Assembly (NCBI GenBank): GCA_002633005.1
Contig: NMRA01000099.1
Span: forward strand, 319,086-383,085
Reading direction: 5' to 3'
Length of the DNA: 64,000 bases
Origin: Phoronis australis
Lineage: Eukaryota > Phoronida > Phoronidae
Shown here: piece after piece, positions 51,901 through 62,667 of the stretch
Position numbering within the stretch: the first letter of the stretch is position 1
Layout of the letters: each line of letters opens with the position of its first letter
Translations under genes and position numbers: made by a program
Notes under the pieces: model-generated
The model's input: the letters and a program-made list of their open reading frames with translations, nothing else
Told to the model about the DNA's origin: nothing
The model's database searches: none

Positions 51901-54900
51901 ACAGAATTCTAGGTCAGATATGTGATCTAGGAATGAGTTCCAGTCCTGGGCAAATTCAAAGAGATCTCTTAGCTACTCATTCACAGAACATGAACATTAT
52001 TTATAGGCTTTAAAGAAGGCAAACGTCTACAAAACAAGTTAAATGTCGCATCATTTGTACTGCAGTTTTGGCAATAGTCCCACATTTTGAGAACCAGTTT
52101 TCTCAACTGAATAACGTGCATGGAACTGGTTCTCAAAATGTGAGACCTCTGTAAGTAATTACCTACCACAGGCTACCAGTACTGCCATATTTTTTGAGAA
52201 CAAAACAAAGCCATGTCTTCAATGAAATATGCACATACACAATACATATACATATAACACCTACCAAGACTCTAGTCAGTCAACATAATTTGAACATATC
52301 TAAGAAATGTTGTCGCGTTTCACTTAAGTGAATGAAATATAGCAAATTGTCATGATCCCCTTCATTGTCGTGTTTTTTGACCGAAGCAAAACAACTACCA
52401 GGCGGTAGGTATAGGAGGTCAGCTGCCCCCACCTATCGACTGCAGGTGGCGCTGTGTGCCACGTGTGACATGTTTTCAACATGGCGTGACATTTCTCTCA
52501 GCAATTAATATATACGGTATTACTCTCTGCACGGACACAAAGACGGAATGAGGCCTACCATTATTATACCAGTAGCTCCTTTGGCTTAGGTTAAAAATCA
52601 CAAGCAGATGCTAAACATTATCTCATACATCCATTGAATCAACTTAACACTCCCTGATACATTTCTCTAGTTTTAGTAAATAATCCTTCAACATATATAC
52701 GGTATATATGATCTCATCAGTGTATGCAGCAGGTTGCAAAAACAAGTTGAAACTCTGACAAAAAGTTGCTGTGGGTGAGTAGTTTGTACCAGGCCATGTA
52801 AACTTAACATGAACGTAGAATAAATACTTATATCATTACCATCAAAAGTAAATTACTTCCAGGTTCGCAGACTTGTTGGATTCATTGCTAATACTGGTTT
52901 AGGTAGAGAGAGTGGGCGTGTTTTCATCTCCCCCCCGTTGAATGGGACATCTGGCCATCCCAAGAAAGTTTTCAGGCATGGCTTTTATAATCAATTATTT
53001 TTCCATGTGATTTTTGGTGAGCGAAATAATGATGATAAGTGTATTAACGAAAGACATAATAAATATTGAGATAAGAGCAGCCAGGAATTGAACTCGCAAT
53101 CTATTGGTTGAGAGCCGACCACACCAGTTAAGGCTACGAAGCAACGGCAAGAAAAGTATACAAAAATACTTAAAACCATGTTATGTGGCTAAATGTATTA
53201 CGTAGTAGAAGCAAGCCCCTCCCCCGTACATTGACCAACACAATTATTCAATATGGTTCTAGCTCAAGATTTCATTTTTCATGAATTTTCTAGCAATGGT
53301 TTGTATTTTTCATCAGTAACTCTTAATGGTCAGTACTTAGGCCTTTGGCAGATATTATATATGTATGTGCTTACCGGTATGAACGTACATACATAACATT
53401 GACAGAAATGTGATTTAAAGCTACCATAAACTGCCATCTTGTGTCAAAAACGATATTCTCCACAGGCATGTTTGCTCTTCCAAAGCAAAGTCACCACATT
53501 CTTTTCCTTAGGTTAAGCTGGAATTGACTGTATGATTGGAATTTGCCCTGATGGCCATGCTACTTCAGCAGCTGAAACTGGCTGTGTCAAGCAAAGGTCA
53601 CGAACCTCAGATGGAGCAATAGCAAACTGTCAGGTCTTCTCAAAGCAAGAAACTATTTATAACCTAACTAAGGAACAACATGAGACTGATTTTATGATGA
53701 CAAGTGGCCTAAATCAAAACTTGTTTTTTGACGGAAATTGTGGGTTCAAACCCTTGGTGAATGAAGCAAGCCCAATTGTACATGATTATCATTCACTTAG
53801 AGCTTCTGAGTTTCCATGTGGAGGAGAAAACTTTTGGAGAAATTTTGGAATGATTGCCAACCACAATGCTAATGGCAAAATGATATAAACAGTGGTCGAT
53901 TACCCCGATCACTCATTGGGTTCACTGCTTATGCCGTCAGACATGCACAGACACTCATTGGATACACTGCTTATGACATCAGACATACCAAACATACATT
54001 GGATACAGGCCTTCATGCAGCGTACGTCCTGGGCGTCCATTNACCAGACACTCATTGGATACACTGCTTATGACATCAGACACACCAAACATTCATTGGA
54101 CACACTGCTTATGACATCAGACACACCACACATTCATTGGACACAATGTTTATGACATCAGACATACCAAACATTCATTGGACACACTGCTTATGACATC
54201 AGACACACCACACATTCATTGGACACAATGTTTATGACATCAGACACACCAAACATTCATTGAATACACTGCTTATGACATCAGACACACCAAACATTCA
54301 TTGAATACACTGCTTATGACATCAGACACACCAAACATTCGTTTGATACACTGCTTATGACCTCAGACATACCAGACATTCACTGACTACACGGCTTGAC
54401 ATCAGACACACCAGACACTCATTTGATACACTGCTTATGATGTCACACATTCATTGGATACACTGCTCATGATGTCAAACACATCAGGCATTCATTGGGT
54501 ACACTGCTTGACATCAGACCCACCAGGCACTCATTGGATACACTGCTTGACATCAGACCCATCAGGCACTCATTGGATACACTGCTCATGTCAGACAAAC
54601 CGGAGTGAACTTTCCAGCTTACCATGAGCATTCGAGCACAAATTGCAAATAAAAGGTGAATGACTGGACTTTTCGAAAGGCGACTGGACTTATTGGTGTT
54701 AGAAATTAGTAAGCCAAGTAATGAAATGCTCACTTTATTAGAATCGATCCCAGTGTTCATACTTGAAACAGAATCGATCCCAGTGTTCATACTTTTAACA
54801 GAATCGAACCCAGTGTTTATACTTTTAACTTTCTCCAAAGGTCATCATACACTGAACATTCTGTTAAAAAATTTTCATCTTCAATCAGGTCAGGGCACAC

Positions 54901-55167
54901 AGAAGAAGAGAACATTCAACCTTTTCCAAGAGTTTTCTTTGATTTTTTTTACCATTTTCAAAAATTTAACTGTGACAAATGTGAGCCAAGCAATTAATAT
55001 ACTTATTCTACCTGCTGGTAATCTGGATCCCTGACATCGGTACCACTGATGTAGGATGAGATAGAAATCATGGCTATCGCCATCAACGACAGGCAGATAA
55101 TGAACACGACAGCGGGTGGACGAGACTGGGCAAATCCCTTTAGATTGTCCAGCGGAGTGAAGCCCAT
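45932..55167 (-). CDS. TMEM248: TMEM248, two-pass membrane protein, complete, 312 aa
   Basis: Membrane protein of unknown biochemical role, in the TMEM248/TMEM219 family. Exons on the minus strand: 55167-55012, 51972-51806, 50338-50223, 49010-48857, 47097-46932, 46256-46134, 45988-45932. Lengths 156, 167, 116, 154, 166, 123 and 57 sum to 939 nt with matching phases; human TMEM248 is almost the same length. It begins MGFTPLDNLKGFAQSRPP, followed by a hydrophobic helix at about residues 19-40. The ectodomain holds conserved Cys residues and several N-glycosylation sequons (NYS, NIT, NITF, NST). The C-terminal block NKTLINQHLLHTSTFLFMMV leads into a second helix ending LAYALLKGRPK, as in vertebrates. 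The last exon (18 codons) is the least conserved and least certain; without it the frame would run to VYTSYFL-stop past the exon 6 donor. A DNA-transposon remnant begins 63 bp past the stop. Confidence 0.93.
47535..48344. repeat. Duplicated block, left copy (unmerged contig end) with 0.33-kb extra segment
   Basis: Matches 48346-48818 across an N at 48345. The left copy holds an extra stretch, about 47901-48232, that the right copy lacks; the flanks rejoin exactly at the point where GAGTT meets GACCTG. This fits two alleles, one with a roughly 330-bp insertion or the other with a deletion. It lies in a TMEM248 intron between exons 4 and 5 and no exon is duplicated. Confidence 0.85.
48346..48818. 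repeat. Duplicated block, right copy (short allele)
   Basis: Second copy of the intronic block described at 47535-48344, lacking the 0.33-kb segment. TMEM248 exon 4 starts 39 bp further on and is present only once. Confidence 0.85.
49927..50146. repeat. Dispersed repeat with CATAAAGAGCA core, copy 2
   Basis: Related to 2600-2806 in the same orientation; lies in TMEM248 intron 3. Contains short inverted CGGAAATCCGC-type motifs. Confidence 0.6.
52066..52144. repeat. Fold-back element, copy 2
   Basis: TTTTGGCAATAGTCC followed by CACATTTTGAGAACCAGTTT and its complement GAACTGGTTCTCAAAATGTG. Same family as 10018-10101. Lies in TMEM248 intron 1. Confidence 0.6.
53088..53162 (-). repeat. tRNA-derived SINE-like fragment
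   Basis: On the minus strand, TAGCCTTAACTGGTGTGGTC and GATTGCGAGTTCAATTCCTG give A- and B-box-like elements in tRNA order and spacing, with a GAGAGCCGAC-type region between. The cloverleaf is imperfect. Lies in TMEM248 intron 1. Confidence 0.5.
53915..54595. repeat. Minisatellite, 41-bp unit, in TMEM248 intron 1
   Basis: Repeats of ACATTCATTGGACACACTGC plus TTATGACATCAGACACACC, about 15 copies, the most regular between 54,045 and 54,330 and degenerate at the ends. It contains the single N at 54042. Confidence 0.92.
54741..54829. repeat. Three tandem 30-bp units
   Basis: AGAATCGATCCCAGTGTTCA followed by TACTTTTAAC occurs three times in a row with few changes. Too short to interpret further. 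Confidence 0.85.
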
Positions 55168-56778
55168 GGCGTTTCCTGTCAAGGAACAAACAAACGTGAA
55201 AAGGTGTGAGGTCTTAGCAAAGTGTTGAGTCCATTGACTTCATGGGAGACTCAATGTTCAGTAGGTGCACCTAACAAAAAAGAAATCCTCTCTTTGGCAT
55301 CGGCAAAAAATGAGACCAGAAAGCTGTTCACCGTGGCCTACTGGTCCCAAGTAACAACCTGAACTTAAGAAGGTGAGAACGCTGCCTGACAAGCACCACC
55401 TGACAAATTTCCAGCTCCTCATCACTAGTGCATACAAGCCATTTGAGTAACTAAGTTTCCAGATAAAACCTGAGCTTGACATTAGCAGTAGTGCGGCTGT
55501 CCACTACAGTCAGTGTTCAGGACTAGTTAAATTACTAAGGAGACCACCTGTGTGACAGGGCAATTTTCATAGTGCCGAGCCCTGATATGATCGCCGTGAC
55601 TGCCACGAAGCGTAAGGTGATGATCCTGTTGGTTCGAGGTACGGAAGTTGCAGGTTTGTCGCGTGAAGTCACGATGTCGATAACGCCGTCCATCCGTAAT
55701 TCATCAGTAATTTCCATACCACCCTTGACCTCGAACCGACAAAGTGCAAAGTGTGTTTGGGCTTTTAGGGAACATTTTTGTGCTTTGACAGCGAATTTCT
55801 TGCGAACTCGCTGGCGCAGCACACCATGAATTGTAATTTGTATTATAAGAAAGAACAATTTCTCATGGTTTGTTGAACCCCTGTTTTGTGTAAATTTATT
55901 GAGTTATGTGTTTGATATGGACGGCGGAATCGAAGCACCCGTGGAATTTCTAGTCCCGAGTGTCATACCTTGTAGTATTATATGTAGTGTATTGGAGACG
56001 ATCAGAAGCTGAGGACGCCTGTGGGTTATTTCTGAATTCAGCAGGGCATATGAATCCAACTAGTTTTCAGTTTGATTATTCAAGCCGTTCGGCAATTTTC
56101 AAGTAAGCCACATATATGTTGATGAGTTGCCATAAATGACATAAAAACAGCACACCTACCAAAGGTTGGAGAGGGTTGAAATAAATTTATGGCAAGACTA
56201 CGTTGCCAACAAAGCTGAAGAGGCCACCATCTTGTTTTTGAAGATGTTGACAATCTCGTTTTCAAAAATGAGAACATACGAGACAGAGCGGACCACGCCT
56301 ACTTGTTTATGCTGGTATACAAGCATCCCCGAAATATGTTTTGTAAATATCTAGTATTCACGGTAATTTACAAACAAACAAAACCGTGTGAGGTAAAGCA
56401 CCAGTATATTACGAGAGTTAAGGCATAACCCATTGAAACCAAACTCCGTGATGAAATGCGTGACGTAAGCTCTAGAAATCATTGTTTGCCGACAACCCAG
56501 ACAAAACCTGGAACAGCCATATTATTACACGTGATTGCGCCTAAAGTTCCAAATATGGGAAAATGTTCATGACGTCAGCAAAACATTTGATTTGGATTGG
56601 TCGATATCAACAAAGTGTCAATCATTTTGCACGTGTTTAGTGATTATTTGGCTGTGTGTTATTGTATTGTAACGCGCCATTTTGCTTGGAGTGAAGTTCG
56701 GTGTCAATCGTTAGTCTCGGGAAGACATGTTTTCCACGATAAACTACTCATGATTTGTCGTCACTAACTGAAGACAGG
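55168..56778. promoter_or_regulatory. Divergent promoter region of TMEM248 and MNT
   Basis: The two genes are head to head across 1.6 kb. On the MNT side are two CACGTG E-boxes (56528-56533, 56630-56635), a full palindromic CRE TGACGTCA (56570-56577), a half-CRE-like TGACGTAA near 56,461, an inverted CCAAT box (56596-56600) and a YY1-like GCCATTTTG (56676-56684). On the TMEM248 side, near 56,226, the minus strand reads CAAGATGGTGGCC, a typical YY1 initiator-proximal motif, which suggests its transcription start and a 5' UTR intron lie there. A CpG-richer island spans about 55,560-55,830. Confidence 0.55.
56528..56635 (+). promoter_or_regulatory. MNT: Two CACGTG E-boxes and a CRE upstream of MNT
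   Basis: CACGTG occurs at 56528-56533 and 56630-56635, with TGACGTCA at 56570-56577 between them. CACGTG is the preferred site of MYC-MAX and MNT-MAX dimers, so the gene may be controlled by its own network. The motifs are seen directly; binding is inference. Confidence 0.5.
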
Positions 56779-59700
56779 ATGAATCTTGGAACACTGCTTG
56801 AAGCTGCCGAATATATCGAATTAAACGCAATCACACAACTCAATACACGTGGTACTGGTAGGTAAACCACATGTCGCGTTTGGGGTTCTAGAAATAGGTC
56901 AAGAAAGAGATCTCAAATTAATTGGCGGAATAGTCAATTAATATCCCGTATTTTTGTGGAAATGTTTCCATATGTTGCCTTATTAATTTTAACTTCCAAC
57001 CCTAAGAAATTGTTCGTGTGTTTTCCCATGATTTGTGTATTAGTTTATAGTTACCGTCCCATGGTTAGTGCAACTGGTCACGTTTCTTATTTCGTAGTTC
57101 TGCCGGTGAAAGATGATGCTATTTCGGCCTTTAAACGTAATGAAGAGTGTCGTGGATACGCAAAGGGTTATTCAACATCTCTGCCTGCATGGAAATTAAG
57201 GGTTGCAGGGGATCATGCCTACACGGAGGACGATCCAGCGTCAAGGGAGCGGCGACGGGCAGGAGGGTAATTACATCTTACATTCAAATTGTCGCGTAGT
57301 AATATTTCTATTTTTAGCATCGTTAGATGCCGCCCACTTTTTCTGAAATAGTTCCTCATGGTCTTGTGCACTGTCTCGCTGGTTCCCTGCGTGCCGCTAG
57401 ATGGGGCGGTAGCCGCGCCAGCACGTAGGTATCACTTAAATTTCCTCTGTAAATTTTTTTACACCGGCGTTTCTGATTGGCTAGTCGAATTCTCAACAGG
57501 CAGCGCTTTGCGCAAACAAACTGGCATGACTGATGGACTGAAGTGTAAATGTCACGGTGGTCTGTTGTACAGACAAATCGGTGCTTAAAATTATGTTCAG
57601 GAAATGTGAAGCCTACTAGAAATTGTATTGAGCCTTTTCGGAATACATCTTTCTACTGTCGATGACGTTTGTTTACGATAGTGTCCTTATACAGTATGAA
57701 TAACACACCGGTTAAATCGGCCACATAATATGTGTTTATTGTGCATGTATGTGCTTCAAGCACGCGGCTATTAAACATCACTTCAGAAACGACAAGGCTA
57801 AAAATCGTTCACAGTCAGCCATTTTTTCACGGTGTTGTAAAGCTAACCAATGACTGCCAAGATTACATCGACCAATGCTAAAGCACGTGCCACTAGGTGA
57901 TACCTGCGTGCTGGCTGGGCTAAGCACGCAGGGAACCAGCGAGGTGCACTGTATGCTGAACTGAGAATTGAACATTTGAGTGGCAGCTAGAGAGATGGCT
58001 CTAATCATGTTTTTTACGGTATAAGACCGTTTAACGTGGTATTAAACCCATACTTTCTGTCAAAAACAGTTTTAATTTAGGTCACCTGTGATTGCAAAAT
58101 TGTTCTCGTGGCTTGTTCCTTAGGGATGTATGGGTTGCCTTGGAAATAATTAACTGATAGTTATTTCTTCAGATCAAGTTCATAAAATTTCAGGTTGTGT
58201 TGTGACCTCAAGTTTTACCTATTGTTTTAATTTAAAAGAGGTTTAGTTGCCTCTATTTTCCAACGTTTTTCGTGAAACTGTTCTGAAAATAATTCTTGTT
58301 TTTGCTCAGTCTCGAGTTATAGAGGTCGAACACCTACAAATATTCATATTGGGCTAATTTTTGCATTGCCTATTACCTAAGATTATTACCCGCAGTGCTT
58401 TTATTTTCAGTGCTGGTACCCGTGAAGTCCACAATAAACTGGAGAAAAATAGGTAATCATTGCTTAATCAATCAATCAGTCATCATTTATTTTAGTGACC
58501 TGTAGCAACTGCTACCCAACCACAACTTGGGCTTATAAGTCACCATTTCAAAGCGAATGTACAAAAAAGGCAACACATACATATATACATCTGTTTTCAT
58601 TTTTCTAAGGCTTCATAAATGTGGAAGCCTGTAATTTCTCAAAACATTTGATGGTAGTGTAGAACTTTACATTGATAACATTTATTTGGTGCAACATACC
58701 TCTAATAGAATAAAAACATTGCATTTCTCTGAGGTTTTATCTTAAGTTGGATTAGAACTTATATTTTATTTCCACAGCATATATTTGCTTCCAGCTTTTG
58801 AAACCTAAAACAAAACTCTTCCAGTCAGAAAGATTTCACAGATGATAAATAAACTCAAACAAATATCTACAAGGACTGTTGTGCTGTTTGTAGTAAAACT
58901 TCCAAACAAAATTGACAAAACCAGGGGCATGTCACCTCTCAGGTTGTGTTCTATTCAAACCCTGTTCTGACTTGATGAGATTTTACTGTTCTTTGACTCA
59001 TGGAATGAACTAAGTGCAACATTCTACCATCAGTAGTAAAGGTTTCAAATGCAGTAGTATTAGAGCTGCAAAGGTAAGACTGCTTAAAACCCGTGGCTTT
59101 TTGGTTTACTTTCATCTGTTATCATAGGTGGGGGCAGGGAGTGTGAAATTGATACCGACTGGAGGAGGAGTTGAAATTGGCGGCGACCGGGGTTATGTTT
59201 GTGTGTAAATTTCTCGTACACCTTCATTCAGCCAAATCTGTGCCATACGCCCCTTGAACAGCCAAGTCCAGATACGCCTATTTCTGTTGTTGATGGTTTC
59301 AGGAGAGCTCATTTGAAGGAGTGTTTTGAGGTGCTTAGGAGACAGTTACCAGGCGTTGATGATAAGAAAGTGTCAAACTTGACAATTCTTCGTCATGCGA
59401 TCCAACACATTCAGGTACTTAAAGGGGCACTCTTTCCTTCTCAGGGTTTACATATGACGGTTAGAAATTAATAAAATTTGTCGTTTAAGACTTGACTTGT
59501 AAAGTACATGTGAAGAATTATACAGTGGCAGCCTGTAATATTAGCTCACGTATTCCAAGATGTTTAAAGCTGCTATGTACCCACTTCTGTCAAAAAACTA
59601 AACTTTGAGTTCGACACTTAACCATAATAACATAGGTCTTAAATTGTTCCTCACTCCTAGGACTGACTGAAACTACTCTGAATTTGGAATGTGTTGAAAC

Positions 59701-62667
59701 CAGTTTTATGACGATAAGTGACCAACATCAAAGTTAGTGTTTTTTACTGAAGGCTGAGTTGTAGCAGTTTTTCTGTCCTGGCTAATGCAACATTCGCATG
59801 CTGTTATATCAGTTGGCATTAAGGATGTATGATCTGTGTTTTGAACAAAGTTCATGCTCGTCAGATGTCTGATGTGACATCTCCCAAATAAGACATGAAA
59901 TCTGCCTTTTTACTGTTACTGTAAGAGACTTCTGGTTGGGTTCGGTGTGCCTATAGCGATTTGTCTTGCGTGATTTGCCAGAATATTTGCATTTTGCACG
60001 TTACTTTATGCCAATTTCTCCTTGTACAGCAGGTAGGATGACTTTGTGAAATCTCGTTTTAGGCGACTGCCTTCTCATAAAAATTCCACTGCGTGAATGA
60101 AGTATAAGAGAGGAATAAAGTTCAGTGAGAAGGATTTTTTGTATCATCTTGTTTTCAGTTTCTGAAAAATAAAGATTCCCAGCTGGAAAGTGAAATGGAA
60201 ATACTTAAAAGGAAAAAATTAGAATCACAGAAGAGGATCAATGAACTCAAGGCTGACCTGGCCCAGATGAACATTGAGGTCAACCCGAATGATTGGATCA
60301 GACATTCGGACCAAGACAGCCATTCAACGTCCACAGCAACTGGTCAGTGATTAAGTGTCTAATTAATTTAATTTGCTTTGCATTATAATGTTGTGTGACT
60401 ATTGTGTTGGGACATTTGCAAGTTTCAATGGTGAAGACTGTGTTGGTATGAAACAATTGCTTCTGGAGACGTTGAGTAAAATATAAATCACTCACAGATG
60501 ATTTTTTGATGATCCAAACGTTTCGAACCGCACGCTTTGAAAACTGAGATCGAGGACTACAACTCCCCCAATAAAGGGCTGTTCCACTTTGGGATCACAC
60601 ATCAATGTTGGACCATTCGTTGACGGTAGAGTGCAGGTTGAAACGTTCAAATAATCAGCAAGTTGTCTCTGAGTACTTGGTCATCTATAGTTTACTCGAG
60701 GTCTGTTTTGTTTTAGTTTTGCATGTGCCAGAAGAAAAAACGCAAGTTGGGAGATAAGGCAAATTAAAATGCTTGAGAAATTTTATCAGAACTAGATAAG
60801 TAATGGTGTCTGTAATTGTAGTGAAGTCTTACCTGTTAAGTACTCCGTAAATTGGACTAGTGGTCTTTTCATTGTCAAATTTGTCAATCATGTTTTTGTA
60901 GTGTTCTGCCGTCATATTTTGGTTATTATTGTTATTATTATTATCAACATCGTCACCGTTATTATTATTATTGCTATGTAGAAATCGGTGAAGACAAACA
61001 CCTATTCAGTGATGACAATGAGGATGATAGTTCAAACAGTGATACTGAATCAGATATTGAAGTCGATCTTCCTTCACCGTCCTGTAAAGATGACCCTGCT
61101 CATTCAGCGAATCCTACTTCTCATAGTAAGTTGTTCGTCGTTTCTTCTGGTGCGTAAAGTTACACGTTGAATAGCAACTGTGACATTGCGTCATCACACG
61201 TCACCGTGCAACACTCAAAATTATCTAGTGGATAAGTTTTGAAGTTTTGTGCAGCCCAGCCCAGCTCTGACGAATGCCATCATTTGATATCATTGTTCTT
61301 GTCTGAGTTTTCGTATGATTTGTTTGGTCAATTGACTTAACATTTTTGCCATGCTATCGTCCCTTTTACATTTAACCAGGTTGGTGTCAGAAGTTGTTTT
61401 TACATTAATTTTCATTTTTTTTAAATTTATTTTTGACTTTGTGTCTTGTGTAATATTGGTATTGAATCAGCTTTCACCCGGGCTTGTATGCGCTTGAGTG
61501 GTTTAGTACTGGTCACCATCTTGTTTAAAAATCAATGGTAATTTTTACACCACTACTTACGGTAAAATGTCACCAATTTCTGACAGAATTGATTGCTAAA
61601 ATTGACTTTTTTGATTTTTCAAAGGCGTTTAACATTCTTGTCAGTGCCCTTACTTTCTCAGAACATTGTATGTTTGTAGTCATGCTGTAGAACTTGAAAA
61701 TATTAGAGCGTCTATTTCATCCCACTTATCTTTTGCTAAACAATTTTGTAAAATAAGATTTTGCTTGTCTGCCATTTGTGTCCCAAATTGCTAAGATTTT
61801 ACCGTAGTCTTGGTTTCAGTGGGTTGTGCATATTACAAGAAGTAACTTTGAGCGATATATTTTGTTGTATTGTAAATTTTTAAACCATGCCATTGTGATT
61901 CTTAGATTGTTTGCTGCATCACGTTTCTCTTAATGTCTCCCGTCTCTTTTTGCACTATCTCTGCAGTAGCTACTTTTCTGGAACACTACAGCGCCCTCTC
62001 TGATTCATCACTATTTACCCAGGCACAATTCTGTGCATCAGAGGGACATTTTCTACTTTGGTGTAATGCTTGTCACTGTTTCACGCCAAGATTAGTCGGT
62101 CATTCATCTTTCTGATGTCAATGAAGTTTTGTTGTTGCATAATGAGTTATAAAGCAGTCATCTGAACATTTGAAAAAACTTATGTGATGAAACGTTAGTC
62201 ACTTGTATGACTCAGAAGTGTGTTAGCAGCTCTATATTTCCAAAACTGGTCCAATTTGACAATGACTTTCCTTCTCCCGCAAAAGAAGAAAGAGGATTTC
62301 AGGATGCGGAAATTTTGTGTTTATTGTTAAGCGCTGTGTAATGAAGGTCATTCTAGAGCTACAATAATCACAAGAAATAATGTTTATTTACCAGGCAAAG
62401 AAACATTTCCAACTGAGCCAGACACGCGTCCTGCTCTCACAGTCACCATCACCCCTCCATCGCCCCCACCCCAAACGAAGGCACAACAGGAGCTTGTGCC
62501 AGGTGTATCAGCTAATCAGACCAGACAAAAGACGGAGACACAGAGGGCGCTGCAACAGCATATCTTGAAGCAACAGCAAAGATCTCAACTGCCTGCTACT
62601 GTGAGCCCAGTGTCGTCTGCTAATGGCATGCAGAGGTCATTCACAGTAACAACACGACCTGTTGCAG
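56779..62667 (+). CDS. MNT: MNT, MAX-binding bHLH-zipper repressor (3' end beyond right edge)
   Basis: MNT pairs with MAX, binds CACGTG E-boxes and recruits Sin3/HDAC, opposing MYC. Exons: 56779-56861, 57051-57266, 58411-58452, 59303-59414, 60159-60342, 60982-61125, 62395-62667; phases agree and give 351 codons before the last visible donor. Residues 1-14 (MNLGTLLEAAEYIE) are the Sin3-interaction helix. A roughly 85-residue linker without the long Pro-rich stretch of human MNT ends RRRAGGAGTREVHNKLEKNR, very like the human run-in to the basic region. The bHLH keeps the E-box contact residues His, Glu and Arg and has RRAHLKECFEVLRRQLPGVD; a leucine zipper follows (FLKNKDSQLESEMEILKRKK). Then come HSTSTATGEIGEDKH and an acidic Ser/Asp stretch, matching the human order, and a Pro/Gln-rich exon. 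Donor choice in exon 1 (56861, not 56857) is set by frame. MXD proteins share SID and bHLH, but the zipper and acidic tail favour MNT. Confidence 0.92.
57375..57943. mobile_element. MULE-like MITE with perfect 9-bp target duplication, in MNT intron 2
   Basis: Terminal inverted repeats begin CTCGCTGGTTCCCTGCGTGC, exact for 20 bp and recognisable for about 60 bp. GTGCACTGT flanks both ends (57366-57374 and 57944-57952). Mutator-like elements make 9-10-bp duplications, so this is the likely superfamily. No transposase. The uncorrupted duplication suggests a fairly recent insertion. Confidence 0.75.
60920..60976. repeat. ATT trinucleotide microsatellite at MNT exon 6 acceptor
   Basis: Interrupted (ATT)n in two blocks, ending only a few bases before the TATGTAG acceptor at 60981. 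It occupies the place of the polypyrimidine tract. Confidence 0.85.

Noticed and set aside
53915-54595. Possible CRISPR-like array
   Set aside because: Units of 41 bp are adjacent without unique spacers, in a clearly eukaryotic intron; it is a minisatellite.
54467-54838. 123-codon minus-strand ORF with repeated SMNTGIDSV motifs
   Set aside because: It is the translation of the minisatellite and the adjacent 30-bp tandem units.
60510-60650. Possible fold-back (CCAAACGTTTCGAACC against GGTTGAAACGTTCAAA)
   Set aside because: One imperfect inverted pair with no second copy or duplication; may be chance.
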